Shown here: one piece after another, positions 16,095 through 24,107 of the stretch
Layout: each line of letters opens with the position of its first letter
Numbering within the stretch: position 1 is the stretch's first letter
Source of the DNA: Chloracidobacterium sp.
GTDB lineage: Bacteria; Acidobacteriota; Blastocatellia; Pyrinomonadales; Pyrinomonadaceae
Assembly: GCA_016720705.1 (NCBI GenBank)
Contig: JADKKB010000007.1
Span: 1,674,001-1,738,000, forward strand
DNA length: 64,000 nucleotides
Reading direction: 5' to 3'
The notes under the pieces: generated by a model
What the model was told of the DNA's origin: nothing
Databases searched by the model: none
Seen by the model: the letters and a program-made list of their open reading frames with translations, nothing else
Made by a program: the position numbers and the translations under genes

Positions 16095-17762
16095 TTATAG
16101 GGTTTGTGATCCGGGACGTTGGATCACAGGTAGGAATATGCTGAACGTAGTGCCTTTGCCTAAATTTGAGCGAACGCTGAGCCGTCCGCCGTGTTCGGAG
16201 ATTATTCCGTAACACACCGAGAGCCCGAGCCCCGTGCCTTTGCCAACCTCTTTGGTGGTAAAGAACGGTTCGAATATCTTCGCCATATCTTCGGTCGGAA
16301 TACCGGTGCCGGTATCGGTGACCTCGATCAAAATGCGACTTACCTGCCGACTAGCGGTCAGAGTCAATGAGCCGCCCGCCGGCATCGCGTCGATCGCGTT
16401 GGTCGCCAATGCGATTATCGCCTGCTGTATCTGCCCGCCGTCTGCGCTGATGAAGGGCAGATCATCGGCGACTTCGACTTTGATGCTTATCTGGTTGCCA
16501 CGTTTTTGGTGCGAGATCAGATTTGCGGCTGAGACTACGACCTCGCCGATGTCGGTCAAAACGCGATCACCGGGCCGTACGCGGCTAAAGTCAAGCAGGC
16601 CGGTCGTGATCGATTTGCACCTAAAAGCCTCGCTTTTGATCAACCCAAGGTATTCCGTCAGGTCAGCTTCAGAATCTGATTCCTTAAATTCGCCCTCGCT
16701 CACTCGCTGCTCGAGTGCCTCGGCACAGGCGGCGATCGTAGCCAAAGGGTTGTTGATCTCGTGGACGACGCCGGCGGCGAGGCGTCCCACTGCAGCTAAT
16801 TTTTCGGCGCGACCGATCGCGTGTATCGCTTCGACCCTTACCGTCACGTCTTCGCCGACGGTTATGACGTGTGTAACCTCACCGGTCTCGCTGCTCCGCA
16901 TCGGGATCTTGCTGACCATCCAATGCAGCGTCGAACCGTCATCGGCGACGGTCTGCTGTTCGATCCGCTCGATCTGTCCGGTTCGGAATGCTCGTTCAAA
17001 CTCCTGCCTAAGCCGGCCCTGAGGATATTTTGCCAAGACATTAAAAACGTCCCGGCCGATCGCCGAGTCACGCGGAATACCCTGTATGCCAACTTCGCGA
17101 TGTCGATTCCACGTGACGATCTTGTAATCGCGATCGACCACATAAAGCGAGACGGGCAATGCATCAAGTACGGATTCAGTAAACTTTCGATGCTCTTCGC
17201 GAGCTTGAGTGATCGAATTGTTGAGAGCCAGCTCGTAGTGGGCGGATAGATTGACACTCATAGCCGCGAGTTGAGTCGCCGCCTCTATCACGCGTGAACC
17301 ATTCTCGGTAAAATGCCGTTCGTCGCAGAAGCCCGTTACGATCGCGCCCTTCGTCTCACCGTCTATCTGCAGCGGTGAAATGTACTCGATCGAATGTTTA
17401 CGACCGTCAAACATATATTCGTGCGCATCGCGTTCGACATATCCTATCTGAGGCGGCAGGAACTGGAGCCAGCGGTCAAATTTCGATCGGGCCAGAAAAT
17501 CACTCGCCAATTCGCCCTCGCGGGTCACCGCGCACGTAACTAGGCCAATATTCTTCAGTTCGGCAGCAAACAGGCAAAAATCCGCATCCAAGTGTTGGCG
17601 AAGAGCCTCAACGACCCGACTCGCTACTTTCTTTGGGTGCACGGTAATAAGCAGGCTTCGCCCCAAGTCCGATATGAATTTTAGGTCACCCTGAGTCTCA
17701 TTCGGCTTTTGTGCGATAGTGCCGGAAATTATTTCCGTGTTTTGCGGCGCAGGTGTCAACAT
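16095..17762 (-). CDS. NtrB-like sensor histidine kinase with GAF-like and PAS domains
   Basis: A soluble 555-residue kinase without membrane segments. An N-terminal region of about 25-190 looks GAF-like (LGRSLLITVHPKKVASRVVEALRQHL). A PAS domain follows at about 205-320 (VLDALPVSLYVVDRDYKIVTWNR). The HisKA box AAGVVHEINNPLATIAACAE is near 345, and the ATP-binding core has ATNAIDAMPAGG (N box), DTGTGIP (G1), FEPFFTTKEVGKGTGLGLSV (F and G2). It would phosphorylate the regulator encoded 11 bases downstream. A sigma-70-like promoter lies about 95 bases upstream of the ATG. The absence of membrane segments suggests a cytoplasmic signal. Confidence 0.92.
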   Translation of the reverse strand: MLTPAPQNTEIISGTIAQKPNETQGDLKFISDLGRSLLITVHPKKVASRVVEALRQHLDADFCLFAAELKNIGLVTCAVTREGELASDFLARSKFDRWLQFLPPQIGYVERDAHEYMFDGRKHSIEYISPLQIDGETKGAIVTGFCDERHFTENGSRVIEAATQLAAMSVNLSAHYELALNNSITQAREEHRKFTESVLDALPVSLYVVDRDYKIVTWNRHREVGIQGIPRDSAIGRDVFNVLAKYPQGRLRQEFERAFRTGQIERIEQQTVADDGSTLHWMVSKIPMRSSETGEVTHVITVGEDVTVRVEAIHAIGRAEKLAAVGRLAAGVVHEINNPLATIAACAEALEQRVSEGEFKESDSEADLTEYLGLIKSEAFRCKSITTGLLDFSRVRPGDRVLTDIGEVVVSAANLISHQKRGNQISIKVEVADDLPFISADGGQIQQAIIALATNAIDAMPAGGSLTLTASRQVSRILIEVTDTGTGIPTEDMAKIFEPFFTTKEVGKGTGLGLSVCYGIISEHGGRLSVRSNLGKGTTFSIFLPVIQRPGSQTL

Positions 17763-17854
17763 TGGGTAGTGGTATGTTGGCGGATCAGTCGAACCGGCAA
17801 CTCACGCAGGTTAGGAGACAAAACGATCGAGAGAGAAAGTTTTCCCTCTCCTTG

Positions 17855-17883
17855 ATTAAAAACAATATTAAACATTTTGTCAA
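17855..17883 (-). promoter_or_regulatory. Sigma-70 promoter of the two-component operon
   Basis: On the minus strand, TTGACA (17883-17878) is followed after exactly 17 bases by TTTAAT (17860-17855). The -35 matches consensus fully and the -10 at five of six positions. Transcription would start near 17848, about 86 bases before the kinase ATG. A GAGAG/CTCTC hairpin in the leader may form. Confidence 0.65.
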
Positions 17884-17950
17884 GAGGTTTAACGCCTTAC
17901 GAATTGATTGACACCTCGAATGATTCAGGCAAAAATGGTTTGTTAACTAT

Positions 17951-18649
17951 ATGTTTGTTCGATCCAGAGATATTTTCCGAATCCTGATACTCGTTGCCGT
18001 TGTGACAACGCTTCTGCTGATCAATTCGGCGGCGATATCGGCGCAGGAGTTGGTCGATAAGACTGTCGCGACCGTCACCGACGGTGCGAGGAGCGAACTG
18101 ATCACCTATTCGGACATAATGTGGCAATTGGCACTCGAACCCGGAGCGCCGATCGATCCGCCTAAACGCGACGATCTCAGTTCTGCTCTGCTTCGGTTGA
18201 TCGATCAGCGACTATTTGCGCTTGAGGCCAACCGGTTGCCTCGTCCGATGCCGACAGACGAGGAGATCAAGGCCGAAATAGACAAGATCGTAAGGTTTTT
18301 TCCGTCCGCTGTGGCATTTGAAGCCAGATTGAAGATCGTCGGTTTTGAATCCATTCAGGATGACAATTTTCAGAAGCTGATATCTCAGCGACTATCGATC
18401 GAAAATTATATTGATTTTCGTTTTCGATCGTTTATCGTAGTCACTCCGGAGGATGAAGCCCGATACTTCCGCGAAGTGATAGCTCCCGATTTTCGCAAAC
18501 GATATCCTGGTCTGCTAATGCCGACCTTGGACGAACGCCGCCTTGAAATCAACCGGCAACTTACCGAAGAGCGAATTGCCACAAGGCTCGAGAGTTTTCT
18601 TGATGATGCCAAACGGCGCGTCGAGATCGAGATCATTTCTGAACCGTGA
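17951..18649 (+). CDS. SurA-N-like periplasmic chaperone domain protein
   Basis: A 232-residue protein with an N-terminal membrane or signal segment (ILILVAVVTTLLLINSAAISA) followed by a SurA/PrsA-type chaperone region: LVDKTVATVTDG is like the usual 'VDRIVAVVND', then LITYSDIMWQL and ALLRLIDQRLFALEANRL. The later part (TPEDEARYFREVIAPDFRKRYPG ... RRLEINRQLTEERIATRLESFLDDAKRR) is the returning helix of the SurA N-domain. No parvulin PPIase domain is present, so it may act as a chaperone only. The following 953-aa exported protein begins 34 bases later, and a shared transcript would be sensible. Confidence 0.75.
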   Translation: MFVRSRDIFRILILVAVVTTLLLINSAAISAQELVDKTVATVTDGARSELITYSDIMWQLALEPGAPIDPPKRDDLSSALLRLIDQRLFALEANRLPRPMPTDEEIKAEIDKIVRFFPSAVAFEARLKIVGFESIQDDNFQKLISQRLSIENYIDFRFRSFIVVTPEDEARYFREVIAPDFRKRYPGLLMPTLDERRLEINRQLTEERIATRLESFLDDAKRRVEIEIISEP

Positions 18650-18682
18650 CCTGAGCGGACGTTTGTCCGCGATCGATCTGCA

Positions 18683-21544
18683 ATGAAGTACTATGCCGCA
18701 ATTTGTATATTGGCCGTAGCATTATTGGCTTGCACGGCGTGGTTTGTGACCGCTGACCAGAAGGCGGCCGAATCCGTTATGTCGCAGGTCCCGACCTCGC
18801 GGAAAGCAAGCGCATTTGCTGTGTCACCAAAGGTGCGCGATCTAGCGCGAACTAAACTTTTCTCGGCGACGCCGGGTAGTCGGTTGACGGTCAAAAATGT
18901 TTCGTCATCGGAGCCGAACAGCGGTTCGAATGGCACGGGGGGCAAAGATGACGGTATCGCTGTGATGACGACAGCGCCGATGCCGCCGGCGACTCTATCA
19001 TTTGACGGGCTAAGTAATTTCGACAATATCGCCGCATATAATCTCGTGATCCTGCCGCCGGATATGAATGGCGATGTCGGGCCGAACCATTACGTTCAGG
19101 CAGTTAATTCGCTTGTGAGGGTCTTTGACAAGAGCGGTTCGCCGCTGATCGATCCGCTCAAATTGAGTCAACTATTTGAACCGCTTGGAACAGCGTGTTC
19201 GACCCGAAACGATGGCTTGCCGACAGTCCTATATGATCCGCTCGCCGATCGTTGGCTGATAAGCCAGTATTGTTATAACGTCCCGCCATTTAGGCAGATG
19301 ATCGCCGTCTCGCAGACGGGCGACCCGACCGGAGCGTACTACATATACGAATTTGTAATGCCGAACGTCAAGATCAATGACTTTTCGAAATTCGGAATGT
19401 GGCCTGACGCATACTATATGTCAACCGAAGAGTTCCTCGGTTCTGACTACGCCGGTGCCGGCCTGTTTGCCTTCGATCGGGCTAAATTGCTTGCGGGTCG
19501 ACCGGATGCAGGCTATGTCTACTTCAACCGCCCGTCGGACAGCGTAGATCGCCGCCGCAACCTTTTACCTTCGGATCTGGACGGACTGAGGCCGCCGCCG
19601 CCCGGAGCTCCAAATACGTTTGTCAGCTACACTGCCGACGAATATGGTGATCCGCAAGACGCCATCCGGCTCTTTGATTTTCACGCCGACTTTGTAGATC
19701 CATATAACTCGACATTTACCGAACGTCCGGAAAGCCCTGTATCGGTCGCCGCGTTTGACCCGACCAGTATCGATGGCCGAACAGATATTGCCCAACCGGC
19801 ACCCGGCGACTTTCTGGACTCTAACAGCGACCGCGTGAACTATCGGGTCGCCTATCGTAACTTTGACGATCGGGAATCGCTTGTTTTCAATCAGACAGTG
19901 AGGCTCTCGCAAACGCCATATCGGGCTGGTGTGCGGCTTTACGAATTTCGCCGTATCGGCGGCGGCCCATTTAGCGTGAGCGAACAATCTACGATCGGCG
20001 ATGCAACGTCGTCACGCTGGATCGGTTCGACCGCACAAGATCATCTGGGCAACATTGCGGTCGGCTATAACTTTGTCAACGACCTAAAGAAGCCGTCGAT
20101 CTTCTACACCGGAAAGCTCTCTACAGACCCCGCCGGAGTCTTTCGCGCGGAAAATACTCTGATCGAGGGCACCGGAGTGCAGAAGGCGTTCGGATGGCGT
20201 TGGGGAGATTACAGCGGTATGGTCGTCGATCCGGTTGACGACTGTACGTTTTGGATGACGGGTGCGTATTACACGCAGATGAGTCAGGACTTTAGTGATT
20301 TCACGTGGCTCACGCGTATCGGACGATTCAAGTTCGACGAGTGTACGGCGGCACCGCGTGCGACAATTTCGGGGACAGTGACCAATGCCGCAGATGGCCA
20401 ACCGATCAGCGGAGCACAGATAACTGCCGGCGCTTATACCAGACGAACTGCCGACACTGGCATCTACGGAGACCTTGCAATATTGCCGGCGACGTATAGT
20501 ATTACCGCCTCCGCCGCGGGATTTCGTTCGCAGACCGTATTGGTCACAGCGTTGGACGGCGAAAATGTCGTTCGAAACTTTATCCTACAACCGATCCCCG
20601 TTATCGAGAACACGGCTCTACAGGTCGCGTCCGAAAGTTGCGGCGTTAACTCAACGCCTGAGCCGGGAGAAACCGTTACGGTCGATCTACCGCTTTTGAA
20701 TACCGGACTACTGAACACGCAAAATTTGACCGCTGCGCTGCTGGCAACCGGCAGCATCACAAATACGAGCGAACCGCAAAATTACGGTACGCTAACGGTC
20801 GGCGGATCGCCGGTCGCGAGGCCATTTAGTTTCACTGTCGCCGCTACGGTCACCTGCGGCAGTGAGATCCTGCTCAATTTTCAACTTCAAGACGGCACAA
20901 ATGATCTGGGGGTCGTGACTGTCGCACTCCGAGCGGGCGTGGTGCGGCCGGCACTCCGTCAAAACTTCGATCGCGTTGCCGGTCCCGGACTGCCTCAACG
21001 CTGGACGTCATCTGCAACGGGAGCACAGAGTTCGTGGAAAGCATCGAGAAGTCGCTCCACCTCGGGCACTAAGGCTCTGTTTTCACCGGACCCGAATCAG
21101 GTCGGGCTCAATGAGCTAAGTTCGCCGGTATTTAAGATAAACACCGCCGGAGCCGAGATTTCGTTTCAGAATTGGTACGAACTCGAGACCACCTTCTTGC
21201 GAAATCGGCTCTATGACGGTTCGGTTATGGAGATCAAGATCGGCGATGGCGATTGGCAAGATATTATCGCGGCTGGCGGACAGTTTTTATCAGGCGGTTA
21301 TGATGGGGTGATCGATAGCTGCTGTCAAAATCCGCTCGGCGGGCGAAACGGATGGTCAGGCCGCAGCGGAGTCAATTCCCTCTCCGAGTTTATTATCACA
21401 CGAGCCAAACTCCCGCCGTCTGCCGCCGGACATCTTGTCCAGATGCGTTGGCGGATCGGTACCGATATCGGAACGTTTCGCGAGGGACAATATATCGATG
21501 ATCTGCTTGTGACCGATGGCTATTCGTGCGGATGCTCGAACTGA
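18683..21544 (+). CDS. Large secreted protein with carboxypeptidase-regulatory-like domain
   Basis: The 953-residue product has a signal peptide (YYAAICILAVALLACTAWFVTA). Residues about 115-550 form a region of unknown type with PPDMNGDVGPNHYVQAVNS and DRWLISQYCYN, reminiscent of propeller-like surface proteins. From about 556 a carboxypeptidase-regulatory-like beta sandwich appears (ATISGTVTNAADGQPISGAQI ... NFILQPIP). The C-terminal third carries beta-rich modules with the cysteines of DSCCQNP and the final YSCGCSN. Such architecture suggests an extracellular or outer-membrane-associated adhesive protein, and no catalytic motif is visible. The gene is convergent with the FG-GAP protein gene at 21736. 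Confidence 0.65.
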   Translation: MKYYAAICILAVALLACTAWFVTADQKAAESVMSQVPTSRKASAFAVSPKVRDLARTKLFSATPGSRLTVKNVSSSEPNSGSNGTGGKDDGIAVMTTAPMPPATLSFDGLSNFDNIAAYNLVILPPDMNGDVGPNHYVQAVNSLVRVFDKSGSPLIDPLKLSQLFEPLGTACSTRNDGLPTVLYDPLADRWLISQYCYNVPPFRQMIAVSQTGDPTGAYYIYEFVMPNVKINDFSKFGMWPDAYYMSTEEFLGSDYAGAGLFAFDRAKLLAGRPDAGYVYFNRPSDSVDRRRNLLPSDLDGLRPPPPGAPNTFVSYTADEYGDPQDAIRLFDFHADFVDPYNSTFTERPESPVSVAAFDPTSIDGRTDIAQPAPGDFLDSNSDRVNYRVAYRNFDDRESLVFNQTVRLSQTPYRAGVRLYEFRRIGGGPFSVSEQSTIGDATSSRWIGSTAQDHLGNIAVGYNFVNDLKKPSIFYTGKLSTDPAGVFRAENTLIEGTGVQKAFGWRWGDYSGMVVDPVDDCTFWMTGAYYTQMSQDFSDFTWLTRIGRFKFDECTAAPRATISGTVTNAADGQPISGAQITAGAYTRRTADTGIYGDLAILPATYSITASAAGFRSQTVLVTALDGENVVRNFILQPIPVIENTALQVASESCGVNSTPEPGETVTVDLPLLNTGLLNTQNLTAALLATGSITNTSEPQNYGTLTVGGSPVARPFSFTVAATVTCGSEILLNFQLQDGTNDLGVVTVALRAGVVRPALRQNFDRVAGPGLPQRWTSSATGAQSSWKASRSRSTSGTKALFSPDPNQVGLNELSSPVFKINTAGAEISFQNWYELETTFLRNRLYDGSVMEIKIGDGDWQDIIAAGGQFLSGGYDGVIDSCCQNPLGGRNGWSGRSGVNSLSEFIITRAKLPPSAAGHLVQMRWRIGTDIGTFREGQYIDDLLVTDGYSCGCSN

Positions 21545-21551
21545 CATTTAG

Positions 21552-21593
21552 CTAATAAAAACCCCGGCCGAAAGGAGGGCAATTCGGCCGGGG
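21552..21593 (-). terminator. Intrinsic terminator for the FG-GAP protein transcript
   Basis: On the minus strand an 11-bp GC-rich stem (CCCCGGCCGAA with TTCGGCCGGGG, 21593-21562) with a 10-base loop is followed directly by TTTTTATT. The T-run exists only on the minus side, so it ends the transcript coming from 23868. It may also hinder the convergent transcript. Confidence 0.85.
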
Positions 21594-21601
21594 TGAGGCG
21601 A

Positions 21602-21718
21602 TCTGAGCATTCGATCATAGCTTCAGTTTATGATCCCTCAGAACCGTTAGTGAGATGGTCCGCAGATGCCATTGGTTGTGCATAAAAGGCAGGCGTCGCT
21701 AAACGCCCACCCTTTATG
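21602..21718 (-). other. Structured 3' region with two hairpins, possible 3'-UTR RNA
   Basis: Between the FG-GAP gene and its terminator two hairpins stand out on the minus strand. At 21718-21681 a 16-bp stem with a 6-base loop closes completely if three G-U pairs are allowed; on the plus strand those become mismatches, so the structure belongs to minus-strand RNA. At 21642-21602 TCTGAG/CTCAGA encloses GATCATA/TATGATC with a 9-base loop. Together with the terminator these form a compact 3' region of about 165 bases. I do not recognise a known RNA family. Confidence 0.5.
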
Positions 21719-21735
21719 TCGCCTCAGTTTCCGTG

Positions 21736-23868
21736 TTACTGGGCCACAACCGGAAGGTCACCGTTCAGACCGAAATGGATCGCCTGAAAAGCTCCGTCCG
21801 AACTCCGCAGGATATACCAATTGCCGTCTGACGGGCGGAACACCGCGATATCGGTCTTGCCGTCGTTGTCGTAGTTGCCCGCGACCGGAATGTCGCCATC
21901 CAGGCCAAACTGCATCACCGAATATCCGCCGTCCGTGCTGCGGTAGGTGTACCACACACCGGTCGAGGGGCGAAACACCGTGACGTCGCCTTTACCGTCT
22001 CCGTCAAAGTCACCGCGGACCGGGATGTCGCCGGTTGCCCCGAAGTGCATCGCACCTGTCTGGCCATCCGAACTTCGGATCCAGTACCAGTTACCCAAGC
22101 TCGGACGATAGACGACCACGTCATCCTTGCCGTCGCCATCGATGTCGGCCGGCATCGGCCTGTCTTCGGCAATACCCCAGGTGATAAAAGCGTAACCCGT
22201 GTTGTTGCTCTTCTGGATATACCAGACACCGCTTGACGGGCGATAGACCGCGAGGTCGAGGCGTCCGTCGCCATCAAAATCGCCGCGGACCGGAGTATCG
22301 TTACCGAGGCCGAATGCATAGCCGCGTACGCTGCCGTCAAAGCTGCTCTTCATCTCCCACACGCCTTGTCCGTTGACGTTTCGGTAAACGGCCGTGTCAG
22401 TTTTGCCATCGCCGTCGTAGTCACCGGAGACGACAATGTCAGTAGATGAACCAAACGTCGAGGCACCAAATCCGGCACTATTCTGCGTGTACCAGGCACC
22501 GGTCGACGGTCGGAAGACCGAGAGGTCGTTGCTGCCATCGCCGTCAAAATCGGCGATACCCGAACGCTGTCTGAAGGTGCTGGCGATCTCACCGCCGGGA
22601 TTGTTGGCACTTGAGATGACTGCTGACCAGAGGCCCGTGCGGAGCAATTGCACCTGTGCGGCTGTTACATCGAATGTCACGCTTGCAAAGTTCCCGTTCG
22701 TTCCGCCGATCGTGCCGAAATCACGGATAGTCGTCGTCGTGCCGACCAAGGTCTCGATGCGAGCACCGGTCTGGGCACTCGAAAGGTTGTGAAATTCCCC
22801 AAAGACGGTCGCCTGCGTTTCAGCGGCATTAAGGTTGACCTTGAATTCGCCGGTTGCACCGGTCGTAACTGGTGGCGTCATGCCGTTTCCGGTCAGGTTT
22901 GCTTCGAATGAGCGTCCCATGGACGGACTCGGGCTCGGCGTCGGGCCTGGCGTGCCGGTCGGTGTCGGGCTCGGTGTCGGGCCACCAAATCCGGCAAAGG
23001 TGCCATTAAGGATCGCGTTACCGCCGTTGCTGATCGAAATGGTCGAGCCAGCGATTACGACCGGTACGGTTTGTCCGTTGTCGCTTCGCAGCCGAAGTCG
23101 TCCTTCGCCGCCGCTCTGCAGCGACATGCTGCCGACCGATGCTCCGTCAACGGCGACGTTGAGCGAGGTTCCGGCCGGAAGATTGATTTGATTGATACGG
23201 ATCTCAAGTTCTGTGCGGCTGCTGTGGATCTCGTACTGAGCATATCCACGCGGCAGTACGCCATTGATCATGCCGCCCGTAAATCCGGCGAAAAGGTCGC
23301 CTGAATTTGGAGTGCCGGTCGGCGACGGGCTTGGGCTCGGGGTTCCAGTTGGGGTTCCGGTTGGGCTCGGGCTCGGAGTGCCATTAGGTGTTCCGGTCGG
23401 CGTCGGTGTCGGGTTGGGGCCGCCGCCGTTCAGCGTACCGGAAACTAAAACCGTTGTACCGTTTCGCACTTCGACGGTCGAACCGTCGTTGGTCATCGGA
23501 ACTGCCTGGCCATCCTCGGTACGAAGCTTGAGCTTGGCCTTTTGTCGATCGTCGACTGCCATTGTACCGATAATATTGCCGTCAACGACGGCGTTAAGAT
23601 CTGTACCCATCGAAAGGTTCACATCCTCGATCTCGACCTCGATCTCGCGGTTACCGCTTTGGTACAACTGCCATGCTGCTGCTCCGTGCGGATTGATGCT
23701 ACCGGTTGGCGACACCAAAGCCGCGTTCCGCAATACGATGACCGGTGTAGCATCGGCTTTGACGCCTCCGGTAAGCATCGGGATCGACACCCATGCCGCG
23801 ACCAAGGCGATCACTGCAGCAAAATGTACGATTCGTCTATTTCTGTTTTGAAGTGCTGTCTTTTTCAT
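21736..23868 (-). CDS. Secreted FG-GAP/VCBS repeat protein with CHRD domain
   Basis: This is a 710-residue exported protein. The signal segment is near residues 14-32 (VHFAAVIALVAAWVSIPML). Two related beta domains follow at about 43-147 and 190-300, each containing a strand-rich 'ALV/VDG..IGTM ... KLRTEDGQAVPM' pattern, separated by Pro/Thr/Ser/Gly linkers. A CHRD domain follows at about 320-440 (SFEANLTGNGMTPPVTTGATG ... GEIASTFRQ). At least six FG-GAP/VCBS blades fill 443-710, each with DFDGDGKxDxxVxRPSxGxWY. The blades bind calcium in related proteins and form a propeller. The product is probably a surface or secreted protein. A strong ribosome site (GCAGGAG) precedes ATG 23868. Confidence 0.88.
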   Translation of the reverse strand: MKKTALQNRNRRIVHFAAVIALVAAWVSIPMLTGGVKADATPVIVLRNAALVSPTGSINPHGAAAWQLYQSGNREIEVEIEDVNLSMGTDLNAVVDGNIIGTMAVDDRQKAKLKLRTEDGQAVPMTNDGSTVEVRNGTTVLVSGTLNGGGPNPTPTPTGTPNGTPSPSPTGTPTGTPSPSPSPTGTPNSGDLFAGFTGGMINGVLPRGYAQYEIHSSRTELEIRINQINLPAGTSLNVAVDGASVGSMSLQSGGEGRLRLRSDNGQTVPVVIAGSTISISNGGNAILNGTFAGFGGPTPSPTPTGTPGPTPSPSPSMGRSFEANLTGNGMTPPVTTGATGEFKVNLNAAETQATVFGEFHNLSSAQTGARIETLVGTTTTIRDFGTIGGTNGNFASVTFDVTAAQVQLLRTGLWSAVISSANNPGGEIASTFRQRSGIADFDGDGSNDLSVFRPSTGAWYTQNSAGFGASTFGSSTDIVVSGDYDGDGKTDTAVYRNVNGQGVWEMKSSFDGSVRGYAFGLGNDTPVRGDFDGDGRLDLAVYRPSSGVWYIQKSNNTGYAFITWGIAEDRPMPADIDGDGKDDVVVYRPSLGNWYWIRSSDGQTGAMHFGATGDIPVRGDFDGDGKGDVTVFRPSTGVWYTYRSTDGGYSVMQFGLDGDIPVAGNYDNDGKTDIAVFRPSDGNWYILRSSDGAFQAIHFGLNGDLPVVAQ
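23305..23420 (-). repeat. Pro/Thr/Ser-rich linker repeat inside the FG-GAP gene
   Basis: The DNA encodes a run of GTP and SPSPTGTP units, a low-complexity linker between the two N-terminal beta domains. A shorter second copy lies at about 22930-22990. Such linkers are typical for secreted proteins of Blastocatellia and are prone to length change by slippage. Confidence 0.8.
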
Positions 23869-24038
23869 CTGGAACTCCTGCCTATAATTTTTTGTTTACC
23901 TCGATTCTTGAGGTGTCGTCAGAAACACTGTGTGGGACCGAGGGTAAAAAAGACATCAATTCGCAATATCACGATTTTTTTTGAATCAGCAACAATAATT
24001 GACTGGTACTAAAAACTGAGTAAGGCTGGTCAATGCAA

Positions 24039-24072
24039 AACGGGCCGGCCACATTCCCGTGGTCAGCCCGTT
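24039..24072 (-). terminator. Hairpin terminator after the subtilase gene
   Basis: AACGGGCTGACCAC on the minus strand pairs with GTGGCCGGCCCGTT across a 6-base loop (two mismatches) 36 bases after the protease stop, followed by TTGCATT. A plus-strand reading ends in ATTTTTC, so it could work in both directions. The T-run on the minus side is short. Confidence 0.6.
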
Positions 24073-24107
24073 ATTTTTCGGCCTGAAGTTCTCCGGCAGA
24101 TTGACGA

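Noticed and set aside
22930..23420. Regular short repeats that could suggest a CRISPR-like or satellite array
   Set aside because: They are in frame and encode Pro/Thr/Ser linkers of a secreted protein; spacing is irregular and there are no unique spacers.
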